Shown here: in pieces, positions 1 through 6,892 of the stretch | Layout: each line of letters opens with the position of its first letter | How positions within the stretch are numbered: position 1 is the first letter of the stretch | NCBI GenBank assembly: GCA_035299065.1 | Contig: DATGXI010000013.1 | Coordinates: 1-15,460, forward strand | Direction of reading: 5' to 3' | Source of the DNA: DASPJQ01 sp035299065 | GTDB lineage: Bacteria; Bacteroidota; Bacteroidia; Flavobacteriales_D; UBA2798 | DNA: 15,460 bases | Made by a program: the position numbers and the translations under genes | Notes under the pieces: generated by a model | Seen by the model: the letters and a program-made list of their open reading frames with translations, nothing else | Database searches by the model: none | Told to the model about the DNA's origin: nothing

Positions 1-680
1 GGCGAGCAGCAGCGCTTAATTTCATCCTTTAATTCATTTTCATTTGGGAAAACAAGATTAAAGGTAGAAATTGTTTTAGCGGTTTTCTTCACGTTGTCGC
101 GAAAGTATAAAGTAACCTGCGTATCATCAGGAGCAGTAATTGGTTTACCATCCACTTTATATAACTCAGCTTTGTCAATAACCAATGAGTCGCCATCATA
201 AGCCAGAGGCTTGTTGATTGATTCACCATTGTATTTATACGAAACGTAAAAGAAATTGTCCTTACTCATTTTATATTCAGGAGCAGCAATTTTCACTTTC
301 ATTTTATTGATCACACAAAAATTTCCTGCGAACAGGTTTTGCATGTCAATGATGGTCAAAATAGCTCCACCGCGCGATGCAATGTTATTAATTGCCGGAA
401 TAAGATTACTGGCTTTTGATGATTTTGCCTGGCTGGTCAAAATAAAACGACCTTTTTCAGCATTAATTACGGTTGCTTTTGCTTCAGGACTGTTGAAATC
501 AAGTGGGGTATTTTCCTTAAACACATCGCCCGAGGCAAGTGCCTTACCGGTTGATGTAACCACAATTTGACCATTTACTTTAATTACTTTGTAATTATCG
601 TCCTTCATTGAAGGAAAATTGAACGCAACCAGGGCTATTAAAGCCGGTAAAATCAATACAAGTGTAATTTTTGTTTTCAT
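1..680 (-). CDS. Exported protein of unknown function (C-terminus beyond window edge)
   Basis: An open frame runs from an ATG at 678-680 off the left edge, giving about 226 residues without a stop. Residues 1-20 (MKTKITLVLILPALIALVAF) form a signal peptide or N-terminal membrane anchor. The part after it reads as a short beta-rich segment (KVIKVNGQIVVTSTGKALASG, then an EKGRFIL stretch near residues 75-85) resembling segments I have seen in exported Bacteroidota proteins, perhaps FecR-like; that comparison is from memory and weak. A Cys pair lies at the very end of the visible part (RCCS). The gene follows the small exported protein at 752-1186 on the same strand after about 70 nt, so they may be cotranscribed. 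The start is well supported because the signal peptide begins at this ATG. Function is unknown. Confidence 0.75.
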   Translation of the reverse strand, partial: MKTKITLVLILPALIALVAFNFPSMKDDNYKVIKVNGQIVVTSTGKALASGDVFKENTPLDFNSPEAKATVINAEKGRFILTSQAKSSKASNLIPAINNIASRGGAILTIIDMQNLFAGNFCVINKMKVKIAAPEYKMSKDNFFYVSYKYNGESINKPLAYDGDSLVIDKAELYKVDGKPITAPDDTQVTLYFRDNVKKTAKTISTFNLVFPNENELKDEIKRCCS

Positions 681-751
681 AAAGGTTATTTAGTCACCCG
701 CCTTTATACAAATACAATGCCTGAATTGTTTCGGTAAAGAAGGATGAATTA

Positions 752-1186
752 TTAAAAGTTTTTATCCGGACCGGTGATCTTCTTAAACTGCTTCTTTTTA
801 GGTTTGATTTTCTCGGTAAATATCACGTATACCTTTTCAAGCCCATCAAGGGTTGTAAGGGGCTCTGAAATACCGTTGTAAATCTTTGCTTTATCACTTT
901 TGTATTTCTTGTCCAAATACTCATAGGTATTGTCCTCATAAGCAATGTAAATTGCCGTTACCAGGTTTGCCTCAACTTTAGCCTTACCTGAAAAGCAATC
1001 GGTTCCGGTTTTTGTAACAATGCTGACAACAACCGATTTATAGGTTCCGTCTTCAATGGGGAATGAACCCCTTTCGGCAAATTGCTTTTGGTACGCTTCA
1101 AGACATGTGGCTTCCTTTTCTTTAGCCTGCGCATTCACATTGTAAACCAGCCCTGAGGCCAATAAAAGCGTCAATAATTTTTTCAT
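752..1186 (-). CDS. Small exported protein of unknown function
   Basis: This encodes 144 residues from the ATG at 1184-1186. The frame is open further up to a TTG at 1234, but the ATG start places the signal peptide MKKLLTLLLASGLVYNVNAQ exactly at the N-terminus, so it is preferred. The predicted mature protein is about 124 residues. It has two cysteines (about residues 28 and 64) that could form a disulfide in the periplasm, and a Lys-rich C-terminal tail (KIKPKKKQFKK). I recognise no family. It lies upstream of the exported protein at 1-680 on the same strand and is divergent from gmhA, with about 90 nt between the two start codons. Confidence 0.75.
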   Translation of the reverse strand: MKKLLTLLLASGLVYNVNAQAKEKEATCLEAYQKQFAERGSFPIEDGTYKSVVVSIVTKTGTDCFSGKAKVEANLVTAIYIAYEDNTYEYLDKKYKSDKAKIYNGISEPLTTLDGLEKVYVIFTEKIKPKKKQFKKITGPDKNF

Positions 1187-1276
1187 CCTGATCTTGTTTG
1201 TTGTGGTTCGTGTAAAAATAAAACTTTTATTCAATTATACGCCCTGTTTGTTCATATTCTTCTAATTTTGACCCTA

Positions 1277-1858
1277 ATGTCATTAGAAAACATAAAGAAG
1301 CATTTTTCAGAGGCTTATACCCTACTTGAAAGTTTCATGAACGATGAAAACAATTTTCGTGCCATTGAAAAGGGTGCCTTGTGCATGGTAAATGCTATTA
1401 ATAGTGGAAATAAGATAATTAGCTGTGGTAATGGAGGCAGTATGTGTGATGCCATGCATTTTGCCGAGGAACTAAGTGGCCGTTTCAGGGACCACAGGGC
1501 AAGCCTGCCTGCTATAAGCATTTCGGACCCCAGCCACATTACCTGCGCGGCCAATGACTACGGATTTGACAAGATTTTTTCCCGTTTTATTGAGGGCCTG
1601 GGTCAAAAAGGCGATGTTTTACTGGCCATAAGTACCAGCGGGAATTCAAAAAATATACTGGAAGCCGCCAAAGCTGCTAAAGCAAAAGGCATGCTGGTGG
1701 TAGCGCTTACCGGCAAGGACGGTGGTGAACTAAAAAACCTGGCCAATGTGGAAATTCGCGTACCACATGCGGGGTATGCCGACCGTATACAGGAAATTCA
1801 CATCAAAATCATTCACACACTCATTCATACCATTGAAACAAAATTAAACGTATCTTAG
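1277..1858 (+). CDS. gmhA: Sedoheptulose-7-phosphate isomerase (phosphoheptose isomerase)
   Basis: GmhA is a cytoplasmic SIS-fold enzyme that converts D-sedoheptulose 7-phosphate to D-glycero-D-manno-heptose 7-phosphate, the first step towards the ADP-heptose used in LPS core. The 193 residues match the length of E. coli GmhA (192). The sugar-phosphate motif SCGNGGSMCDAMHFAEEL and the STSGNS and LTGKDGG motifs are intact. The residues known in the family for zinc binding and catalysis are at the expected places: His61, Glu65, Gln172 and His180 (in IQEIHIKIIH). The ATG at 1277 is chosen over an in-frame TTG at 1268 because it gives the normal family N-terminus. A TAATTTTG at 1263-1270 fits a Bacteroidota -7 box and would put the transcript start almost on the ATG. 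The next gene starts 42 nt downstream, so cotranscription is likely. Confidence 0.95.
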   Translation: MSLENIKKHFSEAYTLLESFMNDENNFRAIEKGALCMVNAINSGNKIISCGNGGSMCDAMHFAEELSGRFRDHRASLPAISISDPSHITCAANDYGFDKIFSRFIEGLGQKGDVLLAISTSGNSKNILEAAKAAKAKGMLVVALTGKDGGELKNLANVEIRVPHAGYADRIQEIHIKIIHTLIHTIETKLNVS

Positions 1859-1865
1859 CGTTATG

Positions 1866-1899
1866 AACTTACACACACACACATCTAACACACACACAT
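1866..1899. repeat. CA-dinucleotide tracts in the gmhA-comM spacer
   Basis: Two runs of alternating C and A, split by TCTAA, fill nearly all of the 42-nt spacer between gmhA and the comM start codon. Short tandem dinucleotides can slip during replication and so change the 5' leader length of the downstream gene. This is visible in the sequence, but an effect on expression is only a possibility. Confidence 0.8.
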
Positions 1900-1900
1900 T

Positions 1901-3439
1901 ATGCTTATCAAAACATTCTCCAGTGCCGTATTTGGCATCAACGCAAACATTGTAACCGTTGAAGTAAACATCTCCATAGGTGTTAATTTTTTAATCGTAG
2001 GACTTCCTGACGCTGCCGTAAAAGAAAGCCAGCACCGCATTCATGCTGCTTTAAAAAACACAGGGTATAGGGTACCCACCAAACAAATTACGGTGAACCT
2101 GGCCCCGGCCGATGTAAAAAAAGAAGGCTCGGCTTACGACCTGCCCATTGCCATTGGTATTTTGGCTGCCTCAGAATTAATTGTTGCCCCCAACCTAACG
2201 GATTTTTTAATGATTGGCGAAGTTATGCTTGACGGAACCATTCAAAAAGTAAAAGGTGCTTTACCAATTGCCCTCAAAGCAAAAGAACAGGGCTTTAAAG
2301 GAATTATTCTTCCAAAAGCCAACGCACCCGAAGCGGCCATTGTTGATGGTGTAGACATTTACGGGGTTGAAAACATTACCGAAGTAATTGAGTTTTTTGA
2401 CAAAGGAATTGAACCCGAAAAATTCAGGATCGATATTGAAAAAGAATTTTTTGCGCAACTGCACGATACTGATGTTGATTTTTCAGATGTAAAAGGCCAA
2501 TTTAACATTAAACGCGCATTTGAAATTGCAGCGGCCGGTGGCCACAATGTGATTTTGATTGGTCCACCCGGTGCAGGAAAAACCATGCTTGCAAAACGTT
2601 TACATACCATTTTGCCACTGCTAAACATTGATGAGGCCTTAGAAACTACAAAAATTCATTCAGTAGCCGGAAAAATTTCAAACGCAGGAGGTTTATTAAC
2701 CAAACGTCCCTTCAGGTCACCACATCACACCTGTTCTGATATTTCCCTTGTGGGCGGTGGAAACAATCCGCAGCCGGGCGAAATTTCACTGGCACACAAT
2801 GGTGTTCTATTTTTAGATGAATTACCCGAGTACAAAAGGTCGGCACTTGAAGTCATGCGCCAACCCATTGAAGAACGTAAAGTCACTATTTCGCGCGCAA
2901 AATTTTCAGTTGACTATCCAGCAAGCTTTATGCTCATAGCGGCAATGAACCCGTGTCCGTGCGGATATTTTAATCATCCAGAAAAAGAATGTGTGTGCTC
3001 AGGCGGATCGGTTGCCCGGTACATGAGTAAAATTTCAGGTCCATTACTTGACCGCATTGACCTGCACATTGAAGTTGTGCCTGTAAGCTATGACGAACTT
3101 TCAGCACAAAGTGCAGGCGAGGGCTCAGCTCCCATACGCGATCGTGTAATCAAAGCCAGGTTGATCCAGACAAAACGTTTTGCCAATATGAAAGGCATAT
3201 ACTGCAATGCACATATTCACTCCAAAATGCTGCGCGAGATTTGCAGAATTGATAACGCAGGTGAAACACTTTTAAAAAATGCCATGCAACGCCTGGGATT
3301 AAGTGCACGCGCGTATGATCGTATTTTAAAAGTGGCCAGGACCATTGCCGATTTGGATGCGGTTGAAAACATTGAAGCAAGCCATTTAGCTGAGGCCATA
3401 CAGTACAGGAGCCTGGACCGGGAGGGATGGGCTGGATAA
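1901..3439 (+). CDS. comM: YifB/ComM family Mg-chelatase-like AAA+ ATPase
   Basis: This is a complete 512-residue member of the YifB/ComM family. Residues 1-170 are the N-terminal Lon-protease-like (ChlI-type) domain, with the family hallmark VGLPDAAVKES near residue 33. Residues 190-400 are the Mg-chelatase AAA+ core, with Walker A GPPGAGKT (221-228), Walker B VLFLDEL (302-308), the FRSPHHT motif near 271-277 and an Arg-containing DRIDLHI segment near 384. A Cys-rich insert (NPCPCGY...ECVCS, about 350-367) is typical of the family. The C-terminal ~95 residues are the usual helical lid (LSARAYDRILKVARTIADL). In Vibrio, ComM is a hexameric helicase that drives branch migration during natural transformation; the same role is inferred here. 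No other competence gene is in the window. The ATG at 1901 is supported by the conserved N-terminus. Confidence 0.95.
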   Translation: MLIKTFSSAVFGINANIVTVEVNISIGVNFLIVGLPDAAVKESQHRIHAALKNTGYRVPTKQITVNLAPADVKKEGSAYDLPIAIGILAASELIVAPNLTDFLMIGEVMLDGTIQKVKGALPIALKAKEQGFKGIILPKANAPEAAIVDGVDIYGVENITEVIEFFDKGIEPEKFRIDIEKEFFAQLHDTDVDFSDVKGQFNIKRAFEIAAAGGHNVILIGPPGAGKTMLAKRLHTILPLLNIDEALETTKIHSVAGKISNAGGLLTKRPFRSPHHTCSDISLVGGGNNPQPGEISLAHNGVLFLDELPEYKRSALEVMRQPIEERKVTISRAKFSVDYPASFMLIAAMNPCPCGYFNHPEKECVCSGGSVARYMSKISGPLLDRIDLHIEVVPVSYDELSAQSAGEGSAPIRDRVIKARLIQTKRFANMKGIYCNAHIHSKMLREICRIDNAGETLLKNAMQRLGLSARAYDRILKVARTIADLDAVENIEASHLAEAIQYRSLDREGWAG

Positions 3440-3665
3440 TGAGTAGGTGGCTATTTTAGCAGAATACGTATATTGGAAACGACACCAACAAAAAGTTTGA
3501 ATATGTAAAAGGTAAGACTGACAAACCAGCGTTTAAAAAAGATTCTTCATCCCTGCTAATCTGCACATTTGCTATTCCGGTAATCATTTTTGTGAAATAA
3601 ACGCCAATTTAACATCTTGCATAAATACATATAGTTATATTTAATGCAACCTCAAAATTCAACTT
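3440..3665. other. Intergenic region between comM and the exported protein at 3666
   Basis: These 226 nt hold no ORF or RNA that I can support. The only possible signal is near the right end: CTTG at 3616-3619 and TATATTTA at 3636-3643, spaced 16 nt, which is one base off the Bacteroidota -7 box (TAnnTTTG). It would start a transcript some 15-20 nt before the ATG at 3666. This is a weak match. No terminator hairpin is seen after comM. Confidence 0.4.
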
Positions 3666-4676
3666 ATGAAAAAAACAACCGCCTTTAAATCGCTATTACT
3701 TGCTACGTTTTCAGTAGCAACATTAAATTCATACAGTCAAATCACCCTGGCAAAAGCTGATGAGTGGAGTGACATAAAAGGCCGCACCCTTATTGTGCAA
3801 ATGCTTGAGGAAGATCCTGAAGTAATTGCCGACATGGAAAAAAAGATCAGCAAAGAGAAAAAAGCTGATGATAAAGCCAAAGCCCAAAAACAACTGGACG
3901 ACACCCGTAATTTTATAAAAAACTACAATAAGTTTATGAAAGATGCGGTTACCAAAGTTTGGGACTTAAACAAAAAAGTAGAATACAAAACCATTTCAGA
4001 GGTTAAAGCTTTGCGTAAATCGAAATCGAAACAGTATACAGTGCTTTTTTACTCAGAAAGCAGCTCAAACAGAACCGATGAGTATGGTTTCAGGTATTTT
4101 CCTGACATGTCAATTCCAACATTAAATTATTCCCGTATTGAAGAAGGTACCATTCGGATTGATTACAGTTTTTTCATGGCATCAAATGGCACCAACCCCT
4201 TTACCTATGCCGATGCACTTCTTTCGTTAAAGCTGATGAAAAACCACATTGCAGAAATTCAAAAAGTGGGCAAGAAAAACTATACCATGCAGGATTATGC
4301 CAAAGACCAGGGCGAAGCAAATTGCAAAGAATTGAAAGACAAAACCATTAAAATGGATAAAGTTTACATGCACGACAAAACAACCGAAGCCGATATGAAA
4401 AGCAATTTTACAGCAGGTAAACTTGAGTTCATAAACAGTGCTGATGTTGCCAAAGCAATTGAAAACGAAGAAGACGTTATTATAGGTTTTCCTATTCCCT
4501 ATTCAATAGCCGTTGGATCAATGGGACCTTTAACTGCAGCACGCATTACTTTTTACCGTTGTTTCATAAATGTAAAAACGGGTAAGATTATAACTTTTAA
4601 CGGTACCAGTATGGGTGATTTTAACGACCAGTACTTCAGGCCTAAAGAAATGAGAGCACACAGCGAATGTAAATAA
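3666..4676 (+). CDS. Exported protein of unknown function (336 aa)
   Basis: The protein starts with a clear signal peptide (residues 1-25, ending LNSYSQ) at the ATG at 3666 and should be exported to the periplasm or beyond. Residues 48-100 are highly charged and helical (EKKISKEKKADDKAKAQKQ lies within). The rest looks mixed alpha/beta, with two cysteines in the second half and one near the C-terminus (SECK). I recognise no catalytic motif or named family. The gene stands alone on the plus strand, converges on the serpin gene and shares a bidirectional terminator with it. Alternative readings such as a DUF-type secreted Bacteroidota protein cannot be told apart without a search. Confidence 0.8.
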   Translation: MKKTTAFKSLLLATFSVATLNSYSQITLAKADEWSDIKGRTLIVQMLEEDPEVIADMEKKISKEKKADDKAKAQKQLDDTRNFIKNYNKFMKDAVTKVWDLNKKVEYKTISEVKALRKSKSKQYTVLFYSESSSNRTDEYGFRYFPDMSIPTLNYSRIEEGTIRIDYSFFMASNGTNPFTYADALLSLKLMKNHIAEIQKVGKKNYTMQDYAKDQGEANCKELKDKTIKMDKVYMHDKTTEADMKSNFTAGKLEFINSADVAKAIENEEDVIIGFPIPYSIAVGSMGPLTAARITFYRCFINVKTGKIITFNGTSMGDFNDQYFRPKEMRAHSECK

Positions 4677-4681
4677 ACTGT

Positions 4682-4714
4682 AAAAAGCCCACTGAAAAAA
4701 CAGTGGGCTTTTTT
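4682..4714. terminator. Bidirectional rho-independent terminator
   Basis: A perfect 13-bp stem (AAAAAGCCCACTG / CAGTGGGCTTTTT) around an A6 loop is followed by T runs on both strands. It lies between the plus gene ending at 4676 and the convergent serpin gene ending at 4723, so it can stop transcription from both sides. Confidence 0.92.
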
Positions 4715-4722
4715 ATTCATGC

Positions 4723-5913
4723 TTAGGCAGGGTTATTAAACCTTCCCATAAACAAAATACTACGCGTCTTATTATCACGTATAATAAAAAAGAAGGGATG
4801 GTCAGCCCTGAAATTTTTTGGCATTGAATAGTCAACACTATCAGTAACGGCCATAACAACTGCTGTTGCGGCAGCAGCTTCAGTTCCTTTTTCACTCACA
4901 TCAATAAACGCTTTGTGAATGACTTCCGATATTTTTAAATCACCTTCAGACATGCCCGAAAAGTCAGCTCCATCACCAAATGCCGATTTCATTCCCATTT
5001 CCATTAATTTACTACCGAGCATAAAATCAGTTGTCATTTTGAATTTAGGCACTGCAAGATTAACTTCTTCATAGGTAAATAATTTATCCCATGCCTGGTA
5101 ATTTTCATATGTGAGCAATTTTTCAAATTCATCAAGACCTTCTTTTTCTTTTGGTAAAAACACCTCCATGCTCATTGAATTTCCTTTGTATGGTAATCGT
5201 ATAGCCTGCAAGTCATTGTTTTCCATGTATTCAAAATGAGCGGTCTGCGACATAAAATTAGCATCAATTGTCTTCTCTGAATTCGTATAAAAGTCGCCCT
5301 TTCGTGTCCTGTCAGCATCAAACTGGTGCGCCCAATCGCCATAAAAATAAATAGCGTTTACCAAAACAAGCTTAATTGAATCGGATTCTTTGATCACATC
5401 TTTTTTTAGCAGGTCCTTAATTTTATCATTGGTTTTTTCCTCTACCCACGCATTAATGCGCGAACGGCTTTTCTCAAATTCCTTTACAAAATCAACTTTT
5501 TCCAACGGAGCTTTGTACAATTCATCGGTTTGTTTGATAAAGCCGCTTTTGAACTTATACCGTTTGTCGCCAAAAAGCCGGTTGGCAACACTTAATTTTA
5601 CGTCCTCACCGTTGCGGCTGTTAATTTCGTTCATCAAACCTGTAAAATCAGCATGAAAAATTGTTTGGCCTCCTGTAAAGTGCATCACTTTTTCCATTTC
5701 GGAGGCTGTAGTTGATCGCGCACCGGCATAGGTCATGGCAAGTGCCGATGAGATGCTATATGGAGAAAGAAAAATGTTTTTATTTGTTTTGTCAAGTTTG
5801 TTGTAAAGTTCAAAAGCAAATTTTGAATTTCCTTCAACTGCTTTAAATCCTGCCTGAGCCAATGCAAAAAATGCATTAAAAAGTGTGAATAAAATTAAGA
5901 GTGATTTTTTCAT
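4723..5913 (-). CDS. Exported serpin (serine/cysteine protease inhibitor)
   Basis: A complete 396-residue serpin with signal peptide MKKSLLILFTLFNAFFALAQ and then the full serpin fold (NKNIFLSPYSISSALAMTYAGA near residue 45; VLVNAIYFYGDWAHQF near 180; LPYKGNSMSMEVFLP near 240). The reactive-loop hinge is GTEAAAATAV at about 343-352: small residues only, as needed for loop insertion in inhibitory serpins. Counting from the hinge puts P1 near Thr357 with Asp358 after it, and a second Asp at 361. The loop is a few residues longer than in many serpins, so P1 is uncertain. FRADHPFFF and ILFMGRFNNP are the canonical C-terminal motifs. No Cys follows the signal, so it is probably soluble rather than a lipoprotein. 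It lies 21 nt downstream of the membrane protein at 5935-6576 and in line with the caspase gene. Inhibitory action is inferred from the hinge; the target is unknown. Confidence 0.95.
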   Translation of the reverse strand: MKKSLLILFTLFNAFFALAQAGFKAVEGNSKFAFELYNKLDKTNKNIFLSPYSISSALAMTYAGARSTTASEMEKVMHFTGGQTIFHADFTGLMNEINSRNGEDVKLSVANRLFGDKRYKFKSGFIKQTDELYKAPLEKVDFVKEFEKSRSRINAWVEEKTNDKIKDLLKKDVIKESDSIKLVLVNAIYFYGDWAHQFDADRTRKGDFYTNSEKTIDANFMSQTAHFEYMENNDLQAIRLPYKGNSMSMEVFLPKEKEGLDEFEKLLTYENYQAWDKLFTYEEVNLAVPKFKMTTDFMLGSKLMEMGMKSAFGDGADFSGMSEGDLKISEVIHKAFIDVSEKGTEAAAATAVVMAVTDSVDYSMPKNFRADHPFFFIIRDNKTRSILFMGRFNNPA

Positions 5914-5934
5914 ATGATGGTTTGTGTAAACTGG

Positions 5935-6576
5935 TTACCCTCTGCCAGCTGCATGGTTAAACCGCCTCCAAATCATTCCCAGTACTATGCCATAAATAAC
6001 ATGCCCAATAAATGATCCTGTAAAAGTAAGCGGAGTTATTTTAAACATCATTTCGCGTGCTTCCTTAAAAATTAAAAGAATACACATGAGTGATGCAAAT
6101 ATGAAAAGGCCATACAACAAACCAATCAGCACCATTCGTTCTGAACGTTTAAACTGGTACATCAACACAAAAAATGCTGCGCCCATTCCACCACCATTGC
6201 CCACATACCTCCATAAATAGCCTAATAAAACATCAGGTTCATTTGTGTTTGTCAACCATGCGCCAATTTTCGGAATAAAATCACTCCACCCATTTAAAAT
6301 AAACGGCACGCGTGATAAATCGTATAAAGCAACAGCAACAATACCGGCAATCCATCCTTTTAAAATTATTTTTCCAATCACAGGTATTTTTATTCCTGCC
6401 GCAATTACAAAACTAAAAGCCGGCAAAATAATACTGAACAAACAAACCTGCAGCGTGATCAAACCAAGGCAATGCAAAACGATTGATAAAACAGGAAAAA
6501 ATCCGGTTATAAAACTAAACCATAAAAGGCCGTTTCCTTTATAAGGCAACTGTGCTATGTGTGTTGTACGGCTCAT
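5935..6576 (-). CDS. Six-helix integral membrane protein of unknown function
   Basis: The 213-residue protein has hydrophobic segments at about 17-37, 41-60, 70-87, 118-139, 148-170 and 185-203. The linker between helices 3 and 4 holds SDFIPKIGAW and a Gly run (VGNGGGMG). The C-terminus is basic (WRRFNHAAGRG), which suggests it is cytoplasmic. I recognise no family and see no catalytic motif; the last helix holds a GHVIYGIVLG stretch. The gene ends 21 nt before the serpin ATG on the same strand, so the two are very likely one transcript, which hints at a shared export or envelope role. The start at the ATG at 6574-6576 is the only good one. Confidence 0.75.
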   Translation of the reverse strand: MSRTTHIAQLPYKGNGLLWFSFITGFFPVLSIVLHCLGLITLQVCLFSIILPAFSFVIAAGIKIPVIGKIILKGWIAGIVAVALYDLSRVPFILNGWSDFIPKIGAWLTNTNEPDVLLGYLWRYVGNGGGMGAAFFVLMYQFKRSERMVLIGLLYGLFIFASLMCILLIFKEAREMMFKITPLTFTGSFIGHVIYGIVLGMIWRRFNHAAGRG

Positions 6577-6892
6577 GGTTCCTGATTTTTATATACCTGT
6601 AAACGTTGCAAAGGGCTTGGTTCATTTTACCTCCCACTTTGTGTAGGTTAATTACCAAATAGCTGTTTTGTAACCCTTAACACGTGTTAAAATTTAATTG
6701 CAAGCGTTAAAAAGCATTTCAATAAAGATATAACGTGGTAATGCCATAAGGTTACTCGTTTAATAGAATTGAGTTGGCGAATGATAAGTTGGGCGCGCCC
6801 GGGAAGTCGGGATTTTGCCTGTAGCCCTTGGAATTTTAACATCGAAACAGGTAAGACTGGGAATTTTCCAACAAATGAATACGTGGGTGAAA
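6577..6892. other. Intergenic region between caspase and membrane-protein genes
   Basis: These 316 nt carry no supported gene. They hold a perfect 14-bp palindrome (listed separately), a second 10-bp palindrome GGGCGCGCCC at 6791-6800 that stands out as GC-rich in AT-rich DNA, and the likely 3' UTR of the caspase gene. I see no clear terminator hairpin with a T run for the caspase gene on the minus strand, so read-through into the serpin operon cannot be excluded. I also found no TAnnTTTG box for the membrane-protein gene. Confidence 0.5.
6677..6690. promoter_or_regulatory. Perfect 14-bp palindrome, candidate operator of the serpin operon
   Basis: TTAACACGTGTTAA is a perfect palindrome about 100 nt upstream of the membrane-protein/serpin operon start codon on the minus strand. 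Its size and symmetry suit a dimeric repressor or activator. No known regulator is encoded nearby, so its role is inference. Confidence 0.35.

Noticed and set aside
256..570. Plus-strand frame of 104 residues at the left edge
   Set aside because: The opposite strand carries a continuous frame from a signal peptide at 680 to the window edge, which explains the region better.
1863..1952. Short frame MNLHTHTSNTHT... before comM as a His/Thr leader peptide
   Set aside because: It is produced by the CA repeat itself, and neither gmhA nor comM belongs to amino-acid synthesis, so attenuation makes no sense here.
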